A DNA stretch of 64,000 bases from a bacterium (GTDB taxonomy: Bacteria; Campylobacterota; Campylobacteria; Campylobacterales; Sulfurimonadaceae). A program made the translations under genes and the position numbers. Shown here one piece after another: positions 33,871-47,036 of this stretch (its first letter is position 1; each line of letters begins with the position of its first letter). Location: positions 248,001 to 312,000 of the forward strand of contig JAHJJX010000027.1 of the NCBI GenBank assembly GCA_018822665.1, in the 5' to 3' direction. A model generated the notes under the pieces. That model saw only the letters and a list, made by a program, of their open reading frames with translations, was not told the origin of the DNA and searched no databases.

Positions 33871-34887
33871 TTATGAAATATTTACCTTCGCATCCAAGGC
33901 ACTAAAGTTTTTGTTTGCTATTGCTTCTAAAAATACGGTAGCATAGGAACCTTTTGGAAGAGTAAAGGAGATATTTAAAACAGAATTTTGTTTATTGTAT
34001 TTACATTTGATGGCATGTGGAAATATCAAAGCTTCCCTTCTTAAGCCCTTCTCATGTAAAAATTCATCATCATATTTTTTCTCAATTTCTCTCGCCGCAT
34101 CACGTGCGCGATACACATCTCTTCCGCATAAAAGTCCCGTTGGCACAACTTTTTTCTCTAAGAAATCTTTGAGCGGTTTTGTACTAGGAGTAAAAAGCTT
34201 GCCCTCGCTTGAGAGATAAATATCGCCCTCTAAAAGTATAAATTTGGATTCCTCTTGTGACATAGTAACTCTCTCTTTGAGCCAATCATTAAACAAAACG
34301 CTTTGATACACTGAAATCAGAAATTTTTTTACTTTTGTATCTTCTATGAAAAGCTCGCCGCTTATCATCTCTTTGGCTTGTTCTATACTGTCGTTGTCTC
34401 TGCCAAATCTCTGGTACCCAAAATAATTAGGCAAGCCGTTTTTCTCTATTTTATATGCTGTTTTTTCAATGCGTCCCGCTTTTGTATCGTCTACATTGTA
34501 GAGATTGATGCTAAAATGGTTTCCTGCTAAATCTCCCATTCGTATGGAGTGTGTATGTTTTGTCCAACTTAATATCTGGATTTGGTTATGTTTAAATTTT
34601 TTTAAAGCTCTCTCGTACTTTAATTCAAATGAAAGATACTGCGTTGTTGTCGCGTGTTTATCTTTAAGACCTGCATAACCGATTTTTTCGGCCGGTATAT
34701 TTAAAAACTCCGCAAAAGCTGCCACCATATCCCAAGTCGTAAGTTCAACTTTTTTTACGCGGAGTATTAAAAAATTTCCTTTGCCTTTAAACACGGCATG
34801 TGGAACCTCATCAACGATAAAATCTTTTGGGGTTTGAAAGAACTTAAAATCTATCTCATTATTGTGTTGCAGATATACTCTATCCAT
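33871..34887 (-). CDS. truD: tRNA pseudouridine synthase TruD
   Basis: TruD makes pseudouridine 13 in tRNA-Glu. The 338-residue protein has the catalytic motif GYAGLKDKHATTTQY near residue 75 and the NYFGYQRFGRD motif near residue 150. The distinctive TRUD insert follows. Two GGCATGTGGA repeats lie within it. It is 11 bases after ribF. Confidence 0.94.
   Translation of the reverse strand: MDRVYLQHNNEIDFKFFQTPKDFIVDEVPHAVFKGKGNFLILRVKKVELTTWDMVAAFAEFLNIPAEKIGYAGLKDKHATTTQYLSFELKYERALKKFKHNQIQILSWTKHTHSIRMGDLAGNHFSINLYNVDDTKAGRIEKTAYKIEKNGLPNYFGYQRFGRDNDSIEQAKEMISGELFIEDTKVKKFLISVYQSVLFNDWLKERVTMSQEESKFILLEGDIYLSSEGKLFTPSTKPLKDFLEKKVVPTGLLCGRDVYRARDAAREIEKKYDDEFLHEKGLRREALIFPHAIKCKYNKQNSVLNISFTLPKGSYATVFLEAIANKNFSALDAKVNIS
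34012..34021 (+). repeat. GGCATGTGGA repeat (in truD)
   Basis: GATGGCATGTGGAAAT; it reads PHA in IFPHAIKC of TruD. Confidence 0.78.
34795..34804 (+). repeat. GGCATGTGGA repeat (in truD, second copy)
   Basis: CACGGCATGTGGAACC; it reads PHA in EVPHAVFKG near the TruD N-terminus. Confidence 0.78.
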
Positions 34888-34898
34888 TTTTTTCCTTT

Positions 34899-35738
34899 TT
34901 AGAGTTGCAATAGTTTTAATTCTCTCGATGCTATGGCTATATCTTTTCTGATAGCCTTTTTAAGCTCTTCGAGTGTCTCAAACTTTTCATTATTTCGTAT
35001 AAAATCTATAAAACTTATACTTGCCTTTTCTTTACAAAACACTTCACCATCAAGAATATGGCTCTCAACAGCGAAACTTCCATCCGTTGTTACACGGTGA
35101 CCGACGAATGAAACCGATGGGTGATAATGCTCTTCCTCGTCAATTCTGGTTAAACTTACATAAACGCCCTCTTTAGGGGTCAAAAATCCACTTGCTTCTA
35201 TATTGATAGTCGCAACAAGCTCTTTTTTCCCTATCCCCTGACCTTGAACCAAAACACCTCTTAATGTGTAATTATGCCCTAAAAATGCATTGGCACCCTT
35301 AATGTCGCCTATTTGTAATTTTGCTCTAATCTTATGCGAATGCACGGAGTCTCCCTTGTGGCTCACTTCGTCAATTACAACGACTTCCCCATCAAAAAGA
35401 GTTTTCAAATCTGCATAAGAATACTTTCTGTTTTTTCCAAAATGAAAATCGTAACCTACAACTATTTTGGAGAGTTTTGGAAATCTTTCTTTTAAAAGAG
35501 ATATAAAACTTTCTCCATCAAGATGACGAATATCGTCCAGACTGATATACATAATAGGGTAATGGGAGAAATTTTCTCTCTCTTTTTGAGGTGTCAAATT
35601 TGCATAACCTGTTTCAATCACTACAATAGTTCCATGTTCACCCAAGGCGTTAAAAAGGTGCTGATGCCCGATGTGCATCCCGTCAAAGCCGCCTATGGCA
35701 ATGGAGTCGCTATTTTGTAAAGCAGTAACAGTATTCAA
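34899..35738 (-). CDS. ribF: Bifunctional riboflavin kinase/FAD synthetase
   Basis: The enzyme makes FMN and then FAD from riboflavin. The N-terminal nucleotidyltransferase domain has GGFDGMHIGHQHLF and the VVGYDFHFGKNRKYS motif. The C-terminal flavokinase domain (about 160-279) is shorter than usual but has the KLQIGDIKGANAFLGHNYTLRGVL linker and YVSLTRIDEEEHYHPSVSFVG strands. It overlaps tlyA by 29 bases, so they are coupled. Confidence 0.92.
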   Translation of the reverse strand: MNTVTALQNSDSIAIGGFDGMHIGHQHLFNALGEHGTIVVIETGYANLTPQKERENFSHYPIMYISLDDIRHLDGESFISLLKERFPKLSKIVVGYDFHFGKNRKYSYADLKTLFDGEVVVIDEVSHKGDSVHSHKIRAKLQIGDIKGANAFLGHNYTLRGVLVQGQGIGKKELVATINIEASGFLTPKEGVYVSLTRIDEEEHYHPSVSFVGHRVTTDGSFAVESHILDGEVFCKEKASISFIDFIRNNEKFETLEELKKAIRKDIAIASRELKLLQL

Positions 35739-36420
35739 GGTTGCCCTCCTTTCCCGTTAGTTTTGATGGTGATTTTAAAATCAATTTCCACCCTTTGATA
35801 GTACAGCTGTCTTCAAATATTATCATGGCTTTGAGTATCGCTTTTTCATCTGTAACAACACCGTTTTTATCTCTTTTCGCCTCGCGCCCTACTTCAAACT
35901 GCGGCTTAAATAAAAGTATAATCGTTCCACATGCCAGCCTGTCAATATCATCTAAAATATTGAGTAAAGAGATAAAAGCAACATCGCTTACAACGAGTTC
36001 AAACTGTGTATCACTCTTAAAATCCCGAATGTCACAACTCTCAAATGACACAACCCTCGCATCATTTTTCAAAGATTCATGCAGCTGTTCTCTTCCTACA
36101 TCCACAGCGCTTACCCGTGCAACACCGTATTGTAAAAGAACCTGAGTAAATCCGCCTGTGGATGCGCCGATATCCAAAGCCACTTTTGAGTGTATGTCGA
36201 GTTGCAATTCGTCCAAAAACGCACTCAGTTTATAAGCTGAACGAGATACGTAATTATTATGCTCCCTTACAAGCACCTTGTCTTTTGCATTAATTTTGAG
36301 TGAACTTTTGAGCATCACCTCGCCGTTGACGCTGACAAGCCCATCTTTTATAAGACTCTGCGCTTTGTTTCTGCTTTGAACAATATTGTTATCAACCAAG
36401 TAGTTATCAAGTCTAATCAA
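35710..36420 (-). CDS. tlyA: TlyA-family rRNA 2'-O-methyltransferase
   Basis: A 236-residue protein with an N-terminal S4 RNA-binding domain (MIRLDNYLVDNNIVQSRNKA) and a Rossmann-like methyltransferase domain (ALDIGASTGGFTQVLLQYG). TlyA enzymes methylate ribose in 16S (and in some types 23S) rRNA and affect sensitivity to capreomycin. In Campylobacter this gene is also present and is linked to motility and virulence traits. The 4-base overlap with the outer-membrane protein gene suggests an operon. Confidence 0.92.
   Translation of the reverse strand: MIRLDNYLVDNNIVQSRNKAQSLIKDGLVSVNGEVMLKSSLKINAKDKVLVREHNNYVSRSAYKLSAFLDELQLDIHSKVALDIGASTGGFTQVLLQYGVARVSAVDVGREQLHESLKNDARVVSFESCDIRDFKSDTQFELVVSDVAFISLLNILDDIDRLACGTIILLFKPQFEVGREAKRDKNGVVTDEKAILKAMIIFEDSCTIKGWKLILKSPSKLTGKEGNLEYCYCFTK
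35926..35935 (-). repeat. GGCATGTGGA repeat (in tlyA)
   Basis: The complement CTGGCATGTGGAACG reads ACG in RLACGTII. Confidence 0.78.
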
Positions 36421-36974
36421 AATTGCACCTCTATTGCACTGTATATATAATCTATATGCATATCGTATTTCATTTTATTATTTACATCACTTTCATCATC
36501 ATAGTTAAAATTGTACATATCATAGGCTACTTTCATACTGAGCCATTCATTGAATCTCACGCCGACACCCGTACCGATTATCATCGTAAAACCATTGTCG
36601 CTGAGTCCGCTCATGCTCATCTCGCCGGCACCAAATTTTGCGTAAAAATCTAAAACATCATCAAAAAAAGCATAATGCGCCAAGGTGCTGATGCTTAAGG
36701 CTCCAAAACCAAGAGCTTGTACGGTGTCTGTTTCATATCCTCTTTGCACATGCCAAGCATCAAAACTAACATAGCCGAGTTCAACCGATAAATGTTTATT
36801 TATATATGCACCGCCGTAAATCACCGCAGAGCCCGAAGTATCGGATTTGAGCTGGCTATACAAACCGTCATCATTATATTTGGAGCTACCGTACCCGACA
36901 CCGATATAGGGGCCGCCGTCTCTGTCTGCATACAAAAAACTCAAAAAAAGCAATAAAAAGACAACTGCCTTCAT
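36417..36974 (-). CDS. Outer-membrane beta-barrel protein
   Basis: A 185-residue protein with a short signal peptide (cleavage near LYA-DRD) followed by amphipathic strands ending in an aromatic residue (IYSAIEVQF), as in OmpA-like eight-strand barrels. The segments GPYIGVGYGSSKYNDDG and VGVRFNEWLSMKVAYDMYNF are typical of the porin family fold (PF13505-like). Function unknown. It lies 1 base before ligA's stop on the minus strand. Confidence 0.8.
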   Translation of the reverse strand: MKAVVFLLLFLSFLYADRDGGPYIGVGYGSSKYNDDGLYSQLKSDTSGSAVIYGGAYINKHLSVELGYVSFDAWHVQRGYETDTVQALGFGALSISTLAHYAFFDDVLDFYAKFGAGEMSMSGLSDNGFTMIIGTGVGVRFNEWLSMKVAYDMYNFNYDDESDVNNKMKYDMHIDYIYSAIEVQF

Positions 36975-41121
<4,147 letters not shown>

Positions 41122-41179
41122 AGATTCTCAATCGTATTTTAGTTTTTTCATAAAAAGCGCTGTATTATATCATTTTCAA

Positions 41180-42496
41180 CTAAATCTTTGTTTCCAGCCA
41201 CTCTTTTTTTTGATAAATATAATAAAAAATCAGACCTTTGAGGAGAGTTTCTATATTCATAATTATAAAAATAGAAATGATGCCAAAGCCTGACTTGTAA
41301 GCAATGTAGGAGGGGATAACTCTCAAGAACCATAAAGACAAAACATTGACCTTGAGTGTTATTTTAGTTGCTCCTGCCCCTCTTAAAGCTGCCGAATAAA
41401 CAAAAACAATGGCTAATGGGATTTGGGCCAAACCTACAAGTATCAGATACAGCGAAGCAACTTTAATAGTTTCGCTGTCTTTTGTGAAAAAGCTGACTAA
41501 AAATTCCGGAAACAGTATAAGAAAAACACCGACACTGCCCATAAAAACATAAGCGATTCTTCCGCTGATAACACCCATAGCATAAGCTTTTTCTTTATCA
41601 TTTGCTCCCAGATTTTGACCGACCAAAGCCATAGCCGCTATTGCAAAACCAAAACCCGGCATAAAAGCGATTCCTTCTATTCGAAGACCCACTTGATACC
41701 CTGCCAGCTCTGCCGTTCCGTACGCTGCAATAATGGCTACAAAAACCAAAAATGAGAGACTGGAAATTCCTCTATCAAGGGCAGCGCTCCATCCCACATG
41801 CCAAGCTCTTATCATATCTTTCACACGTATAACGGGGATGAAACTAAGCTTGGCATGTGGAAGTTTTAAAAGAACCGAATAGGCCGCGATATTAAATGTA
41901 TAGGCAATCACTGTTGCATACGCTGCCCCTTCAATCCCCATCGCTTCAAAACCGTAATGACCAAAGATAAAAACATAGTTTAAAAAAGCATTGAGCGCCG
42001 CGGAAAACAGTTTGATGTAAAGTGAATTTTTTGTATCGCCCGCGGCGGAGAGCGCATTGTAAAGAAGTGTGTCAATAAAAATAACCACAATTGCACATGC
42101 CAGAATTTTGAAATAAAGTGAACCTTGATGCACCACCTCAGGTTCTGCGCCCATCATGCTGTAGATAAATTCGCTTCCGTAATACCCGCCAATACTTACA
42201 AATACAGACAAAACAACTGCAAAAATTCCAAGCGAAAACAGCAGAGCAGATGCTCTTTTTTTTCTTCTTTGACCGATAAATCTGGAGATAAGCGCATTCC
42301 CGCCAACCACATAAAGTGTCATCAAAACATTAATAATCATCATAAACTGCATACTCATGCCAACCGCTGCAAGCGCATAAATGCTCACCATACCGACCAT
42401 TATCATATCGATGAGAATTTGAAGAATATCTACGAGATGTTTTAACGCAGCGGGGATGGCAAGTTGAAACACTTTTTTTGTGTCGCGGGAAATCAA
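41180..42496 (-). CDS. MATE-family efflux transporter
   Basis: A 438-residue protein with twelve predicted transmembrane helices in two homologous halves. It has the MATE motif region MVGMVSIYALAAVGMSMQFM and the repeated QxxGxGFAIAAMALVGQNLGA. It uses Na+ or H+ gradients to export cationic drugs or other compounds. The start overlaps the stop of the preceding gene by 4 bases. It contains one GGCATGTGGA repeat. Confidence 0.9.
   Translation of the reverse strand: MISRDTKKVFQLAIPAALKHLVDILQILIDMIMVGMVSIYALAAVGMSMQFMMIINVLMTLYVVGGNALISRFIGQRRKKRASALLFSLGIFAVVLSVFVSIGGYYGSEFIYSMMGAEPEVVHQGSLYFKILACAIVVIFIDTLLYNALSAAGDTKNSLYIKLFSAALNAFLNYVFIFGHYGFEAMGIEGAAYATVIAYTFNIAAYSVLLKLPHAKLSFIPVIRVKDMIRAWHVGWSAALDRGISSLSFLVFVAIIAAYGTAELAGYQVGLRIEGIAFMPGFGFAIAAMALVGQNLGANDKEKAYAMGVISGRIAYVFMGSVGVFLILFPEFLVSFFTKDSETIKVASLYLILVGLAQIPLAIVFVYSAALRGAGATKITLKVNVLSLWFLRVIPSYIAYKSGFGIISIFIIMNIETLLKGLIFYYIYQKKEWLETKI
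41852..41861 (+). repeat. GGCATGTGGA repeat (in MATE gene)
   Basis: CTTGGCATGTGGAAGT; it reads PHA in LPHAKLSF. A one-mismatch copy (CCCACATGCCAAG) is 50 bases away at about 41794. Confidence 0.78.
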
Positions 42497-42774
42497 TCTT
42501 GAAAAAATTGTGCTACCTCTGCCATTGTTTGGATAAGCTCCTCTTTCGTTTCATAAGAAAGTGTAATTTTTTTCTTCACCTCTTCATTCAAAGGGGTAAA
42601 GTCAAAAACGAGAATATAAGAAACAAGCTTCACCTTATCGCCGTAAAGCTCCACCCATTCCAGACTCATTTCGGCAACTTCTCCTTGCATATCTACTATG
42701 ACAGCCGGATACAGTCTGGTAATTTGAGTGAGGTCCAAATCGCCCTCTTTTGATTTGTAAATCATATTTTTCAT
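42493..42774 (-). CDS. Conserved-looking small cytoplasmic protein
   Basis: A 93-residue acidic protein with alternating strand-like segments (LYPAVIVDMQGEVAEMSLEWVELYGDKVKLVSYILVFDF) and a C-terminal helix. I recognise no named family. Its overlap with the MATE gene (ATGA type) indicates co-translation. Confidence 0.65.
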   Translation of the reverse strand: MKNMIYKSKEGDLDLTQITRLYPAVIVDMQGEVAEMSLEWVELYGDKVKLVSYILVFDFTPLNEEVKKKITLSYETKEELIQTMAEVAQFFQD

Positions 42775-42854
42775 TATTAAACTTTTTAGTATTGTTATTT
42801 TTTCGTATGGTAGCCAATGATGCTTGATAATTGGCTTGTTAAAGTATAATTATT

Positions 42855-42864
42855 TCCACATGCC
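42855..42864 (-). repeat. GGCATGTGGA repeat (intergenic)
   Basis: TTTCCACATGCCAACC lies between the divergent genes at 42774 and 42926, near the likely start region of the plus-strand gene. Confidence 0.78.
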
Positions 42865-42925
42865 AACCATCCTTTTATCTGCGCTTAGCTATAATCCGTC
42901 CTCACTCCACAAGGAATCAAACAAT

Positions 42926-43570
42926 ATGTCCAAACAGACCCATCAAGCTATCAAAAAAAAATATTACGATTATGTAAGTGTCGGAAGTCGTACAAAGCAA
43001 ATAGTTCATCTTGTAGCACAGCACGACAAAGCCGCTATGCTTGAACAGATTATTAAAAAAAGTGACCCGCAACAAACTGTAATTATCACAAAAAGCAAGC
43101 GTAAAGCCGATGCACTTCGTACATACCTTCAAACAAAAGAGATACAAGCTTTCGCCATACACGGAAACCATAGAGCCTTAGAATACGAAGCAACGCGAGT
43201 AGCTTTCAATACTTCTGAGATAAACATACTTATCACTACGGACAAGATTTTACAATCGCTTCTTTTAAGCAATATACAGCAAATCATAAGTTATGACCTT
43301 CCAATCCAAGCCGATGACTATTTTACCCGTCTTGCTTATGTGGACGAAATAGGAGAAGTTATCTCTCTTGTAAGTCCGGACGAACAGGGAACACTCAACA
43401 TTATAGAGATAAAAATGAAGCTCGATATTCCTCAAGAAGAAATCAAAGAGTTCCTACCTACACCTCTCACAGCAGCTGATGAAACACCGCAAGCGCCTAA
43501 GGACAAAAAGAAGAAACCGCGCCACCGTACACAAAAAGTAAAAAAAGCAAGTAAACCTAAAAAGCAATAA
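42926..43570 (+). CDS. Orphan helicase C-terminal-like domain protein
   Basis: A 214-residue protein that resembles only the second RecA-like domain of DEAD-box helicases: an N-terminal segment KAAMLEQIIKKSDPQQTVIITKSKRKADAL, then AFAIHGNHRALEYEATRVAFNTSEINILITTDKI and VISYDLPIQADDYFTRLA. The final Arg fingers of true helicases (HRxGRxGR) are replaced. The tail is highly basic (KKKKPRHRTQK), good for RNA binding. The start ATG 42926 follows AAGGA; an upstream ATG at 42824 would add 34 residues. It cannot hydrolyse ATP alone. Confidence 0.75.
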   Translation: MSKQTHQAIKKKYYDYVSVGSRTKQIVHLVAQHDKAAMLEQIIKKSDPQQTVIITKSKRKADALRTYLQTKEIQAFAIHGNHRALEYEATRVAFNTSEINILITTDKILQSLLLSNIQQIISYDLPIQADDYFTRLAYVDEIGEVISLVSPDEQGTLNIIEIKMKLDIPQEEIKEFLPTPLTAADETPQAPKDKKKKPRHRTQKVKKASKPKKQ

Positions 43571-43668
43571 CTCTCTATGTGCAATACAACGCTTTATTTA
43601 TCTGTTGCAATTCTTTGCAGTGGCGGGCATATAAAACTTTTTCTTATATTTTGATTACAATTTTTTGC

Positions 43669-43696
43669 TTGCATTGTGATTATTTTGTGATATAAT
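43669..43696 (+). promoter_or_regulatory. Sigma-70-type promoter of the chemosensory operon
   Basis: TTGCAT (43669-43674) and TATAAT (43691-43696) are separated by 16 bases. The -10 is preceded by TGTGA (extended-like). It drives the plus-strand chemosensory operon that starts at 43730. No sigma-28 signal is seen, which separates this system from the flagellar regulon. Confidence 0.6.
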
Positions 43697-43729
43697 GAAA
43701 CTCCGAAAAATTATATGGCGGTGAAGTAA

Positions 43730-44749
43730 ATGGGCAATAGTCAAAAAGAAATACTGGCAAATATCTTAGAACATCAACACTCCTTAATACTTGATAGTTG
43801 GAAAGAGAAAGAACTTGTTCAATCTCTTTTGCTCCAAAGAGATATACACCCTGATTTTTTTATTACCCACTTTGGCTCGCGTGTTCTAGATTATTTTATT
43901 AGCGTTTTGCGTAGCAAAAACGCTCCTGGGCAATGTCCTGTCATATCCGTCATGCTTCACTTCTTTCAAAGACGCGGCATCAAGCTTGATGAAGTCTTTC
44001 ATATATGCTCCGGAATGCGCAATACGATTGTCGATATTCTTCTTGAACTCGGCATCAAACACTCGGATGAAACGTATCAGATAACTATAGAGTTGTTTGA
44101 ATTAAACTTTGCGGGTGTCATCAGAGAGTATATAGAAGTCACCTGCCCCAACAAAGCAAAAAACAAAAAAATCAGCGCCCAAAAAGCACCTGTCGTATGC
44201 TCAGCCGGCACTTCCAAAACAGAGTTCGTCCCTCAAATAAAAACCCCGGTTAAAAATGAAGTTCTTCAAGAATATTTCGCCAAAGATACGGATGACGGCG
44301 TTACAAAGGTTCTCTTTATGTCTGATGACGCAGATGACATGATGGAGTATTTTGCGGAAGTACCGGAGCTGCTCTCGCAGGCAATCATCGACTCTGACAT
44401 GACAAAAATTGCAGATGTGGCCAAAATATTTGCCAAAACAGGCTCTATTCTCCTGCGCTATTCACCTTATCTCGACTCGCTCGCACTCAGTATGCAAGAA
44501 CTCTCAGCAGCATTGCATGAGCATCCAGCTCAGTTTATGGAGGTTTTGGCTGAGAACGGCGATGACATGCTCAAGCTTTTTGACGCGGTGAGCATAGATA
44601 TGGACCGTTATATTCAGCGCTTTAGTGTTGAAAACATTGCCATGAAAAACGCACACCATATTCATGAACCGACCACTTTAAGCATTTTGCAAATCATCTC
44701 CATGTTTGTCCCGCAAGAGTTTGAAGAGGGTGAAATAGAGTTTTTTTAA
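43730..44749 (+). CDS. Unknown protein, first gene of the chemosensory operon
   Basis: A 339-residue soluble protein. The N-terminal part (about 1-140) is all-helical and resembles RsbRD- or globin-like sensor folds (SVMLHFFQRRGIKLDEVFHICSGMRNTIVDILLELG), but I cannot name it. A linker with KKISAQKAP leads to a C-terminal helical domain (about 180-339) with HEAT-like or histidine-containing pattern. The first position and clear promoter suggest it is an input or scaffold protein of the array. Confidence 0.65.
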   Translation: MGNSQKEILANILEHQHSLILDSWKEKELVQSLLLQRDIHPDFFITHFGSRVLDYFISVLRSKNAPGQCPVISVMLHFFQRRGIKLDEVFHICSGMRNTIVDILLELGIKHSDETYQITIELFELNFAGVIREYIEVTCPNKAKNKKISAQKAPVVCSAGTSKTEFVPQIKTPVKNEVLQEYFAKDTDDGVTKVLFMSDDADDMMEYFAEVPELLSQAIIDSDMTKIADVAKIFAKTGSILLRYSPYLDSLALSMQELSAALHEHPAQFMEVLAENGDDMLKLFDAVSIDMDRYIQRFSVENIAMKNAHHIHEPTTLSILQIISMFVPQEFEEGEIEFF

Positions 44750-44776
44750 ACCAAGGTTATTGAGAAGGAAAGAGTT

Positions 44777-45400
44777 ATGGCAATATTAAAAACACATACA
44801 AAACAGACGCTCGAAGCGTATCCGATTTTTTCGACGCTCGAAGAGGCTATAGATTTTTTTAACTCAAATACAGAGTTTGAAAAAAAATCTTACGCCATCT
44901 GCAATATCGCCAAATTTAAAGGAGGCATGGACTTCCTTATCAGCGCTCTCGCAAACGAAACCACTAACAAAGAGATCTCTACGGTTATAGCAACTACAAT
45001 CTCAAATGCAGATCCGCAAGATGTGCCCATAGAAGCACTTATGAATTTACTAAAATTGAAAAATGCGTACATCAGGAACCTTGCTATGTCTACACTGAGT
45101 TATTTTGGCACTGCCATGAAAGAGCATTTATTCACTTTTCTCAAAGGAAACGATTCGAACTTGAGAATATACGCCATCAATATTTTGGGCGATGTTAATT
45201 TCCCCGAATCCAGAAAGATGTTGACCCAGCTTTTGCAAAAAGAAGAAAACCTCAATGTCTCCATGACGGCTGTTGATTACTTAAGAGAGATTGGAGAGCT
45301 GGAGGATATTCCTCTTTTGGAATCCTTGAAAAAAAGATTTTCCGGCGATGTCTATGCAGAGTTTGCACTCCAGCAAGCCATTGACTCGATTAAAGGCTAA
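44777..45400 (+). CDS. HEAT-repeat protein of the chemosensory operon
   Basis: A 207-residue soluble protein built of alpha-hairpins: at least four HEAT-like repeats from about 50 to 200 (for example LMNLLKLKNAYIRNLAMSTLSYFG and LRIYAINILGDVNFPESRKMLTQLL). HEAT scaffolds bind partner proteins. It lies 27 bases after the first gene and 5 bases before cheR. HEAT-repeat proteins are also found in chemosensory operons of other bacteria, but this one has no known role. Confidence 0.8.
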   Translation: MAILKTHTKQTLEAYPIFSTLEEAIDFFNSNTEFEKKSYAICNIAKFKGGMDFLISALANETTNKEISTVIATTISNADPQDVPIEALMNLLKLKNAYIRNLAMSTLSYFGTAMKEHLFTFLKGNDSNLRIYAINILGDVNFPESRKMLTQLLQKEENLNVSMTAVDYLREIGELEDIPLLESLKKRFSGDVYAEFALQQAIDSIKG

Positions 45401-45405
45401 ATAAG

Positions 45406-46236
45406 ATGTCTCATCTTTTATCAAATGAAAATTTTTCCAAAGTAAGCGAATTTATTTACAGAAAGAGCGGGATTTTTCTTGCCGAAGACAAACATTTTAA
45501 AAAACTGGCAAAATACATCGACGCTCATGCAAAAAATTTTGGTTACGACAGTTTTAGAAAATATTTTTACAAGCTGCGTTTTGATGACAAAGAGGGGAGA
45601 GAATTTCAGAATCTCATGAACGCCATGACCATCAACGAAACCTACTTTTTTAGAGAAAATGACCAGTTTGAAGTTTTAGCCAACAAAGTTATACCCGAAC
45701 TTCACGAAACTATGCAAAGCTCAAGACCTATAAGAATTTTATCTTCACCCTGCTCTAGCGGAGAAGAGGCCTACTCCATCGTATTGCACATACTAGAAGA
45801 AGCTCAAGTTGTTGCGAAACGAGACATCGAAGTAGTGGGTATCGACATTAATTCCACGGTGATAGAAAAAGGCAAAAGAGCCCTCTACAACGAAAGATCG
45901 GTGCATGCCATTCCAAAAAATATTTTGATGAAATGGTTTAAAAAAAACACCTTGGGATATGAGCTAATAGAAGATTTGCACGGAACCGTCGATTTTAAAA
46001 TCGTCAACGTTTTTGATAGTGTCCAAATGAGAAAACTAGGGAAGTTCGATGTCATCTTTTCAAGAAATATGCTCATATATTTTGATGACGCATCCCGAAA
46101 AAAAGTTGCCATGACCTTTTATGATATGCTCAATACAGGTGGCTATATCTTTTTGGGACATGCCGAATATATGAGTCGTATCGTTTCGGTTTTTAACGCA
46201 AAAAAAATAGACTCGACTTTAATTTATCAAAAATAG
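45406..46236 (+). CDS. cheR: Chemotaxis methyltransferase CheR
   Basis: Methylates glutamates of chemoreceptors with S-adenosylmethionine. The N-terminal helical domain (1-75) precedes the methyltransferase domain with ILSSPCSSGEEAYSIVLHILEE, the NETYFFRE motif and FDVIFSRNMLIYFD. At 276 residues it is normal length. It pairs with cheB at the end of the operon, so receptor methylation is expected to operate here. Confidence 0.95.
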   Translation: MSHLLSNENFSKVSEFIYRKSGIFLAEDKHFKKLAKYIDAHAKNFGYDSFRKYFYKLRFDDKEGREFQNLMNAMTINETYFFRENDQFEVLANKVIPELHETMQSSRPIRILSSPCSSGEEAYSIVLHILEEAQVVAKRDIEVVGIDINSTVIEKGKRALYNERSVHAIPKNILMKWFKKNTLGYELIEDLHGTVDFKIVNVFDSVQMRKLGKFDVIFSRNMLIYFDDASRKKVAMTFYDMLNTGGYIFLGHAEYMSRIVSVFNAKKIDSTLIYQK

Positions 46237-46249
46237 GAGAAATAAAAAA

Positions 46250-46624
46250 ATGCCTTTAGTAATATTTATAGATGACAGTGAAACCGCCTTGGCCTCAACA
46301 AGAATGGCTACGGCCTCAATGCCGATTGATGTCAAACAGTACACGGAAGCTCAGGTCGCTTTAGCCGACATTCAAGCGGGGATGATTCCGGATTTGGTCA
46401 TTACGGATCTCAATATGCCTGTTATGAACGGTTTTGAGTTTTTACAAGAGTTTAGAGCAAATCCTGCTACAAAAAGAACCCCGTGTCTGATGCTCACAAC
46501 AGAAGCAAGAGACGAGCTCAAACAACAAGGAAAAGCACTGGGTCTCACAGGCTGGATAGTCAAACCCTTTAGCCCGACTCAGCTTAAACAGGCTATTGCC
46601 AGAGTATTGCGACTGCCTGCATAG
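46250..46624 (+). CDS. CheY-like response regulator (first)
   Basis: A 124-residue single receiver domain with the acidic pair IDDSE, the phospho-acceptor aspartate in VITDLNMPVMNGFEF, the threonine in MLTTEAR and the lysine in IVKPFSPTQL. No output domain. It is likely an adaptation or output regulator for the CheA encoded downstream. Confidence 0.92.
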   Translation: MPLVIFIDDSETALASTRMATASMPIDVKQYTEAQVALADIQAGMIPDLVITDLNMPVMNGFEFLQEFRANPATKRTPCLMLTTEARDELKQQGKALGLTGWIVKPFSPTQLKQAIARVLRLPA

Positions 46625-46659
46625 GCAAGATAAAATTTTAATCTTTTAGGAGGTCTCTT

Positions 46660-47025
46660 ATGAAGAGTGTTATGGTCGTTGATGATTCAAAAACAGTAAG
46701 AAATTATCACAGCTCCATACTCAGAGCGATGGAGTTCAATGTTTTAGAAGCTGCCAATGGGATGGAAGCCTTAGAGAAAAGTCTCGAATTCACTGTTGAC
46801 CTCTATGTGATTGATGTCAATATGCCCGTTATGGATGGCTACTCTCTCATTGTAAACCTCCGAAAACAGCCTCAGAACAAGCTTGTTCCCATTGTTATGG
46901 TAACAACACAAGGAAGCGAGGAAGATAAAATTTCATCCTACAAAACCGGTGCGAATTTTTTTGAAACCAAACCAATTAAACCAGAGAAGCTCCAAGCATA
47001 CGCTACGCTTCTGCTTCTAAGTTAA
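46660..47025 (+). CDS. CheY-like response regulator (second)
   Basis: A 121-residue receiver domain with VVDDSKTVRNY, phospho-acceptor VIDVNMPVMDGYS, MVTTQGS and the conserved lysine in ETKPIKPEKL. It follows the first by 35 bases and precedes cheA by 11. Two regulators may serve as output and phosphate sink. Confidence 0.92.
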   Translation: MKSVMVVDDSKTVRNYHSSILRAMEFNVLEAANGMEALEKSLEFTVDLYVIDVNMPVMDGYSLIVNLRKQPQNKLVPIVMVTTQGSEEDKISSYKTGANFFETKPIKPEKLQAYATLLLLS

Positions 47026-47036
47026 GGGGAGAGAGT

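Noticed and set aside
36744-36758. TTGCACATGCCAAGC, and similar near matches at about 25848, 38702, 41794, 42091 and 60624
   Set aside because: Each differs from the 10-base core by one or more bases. Some may be degraded copies, but I counted only exact cores.
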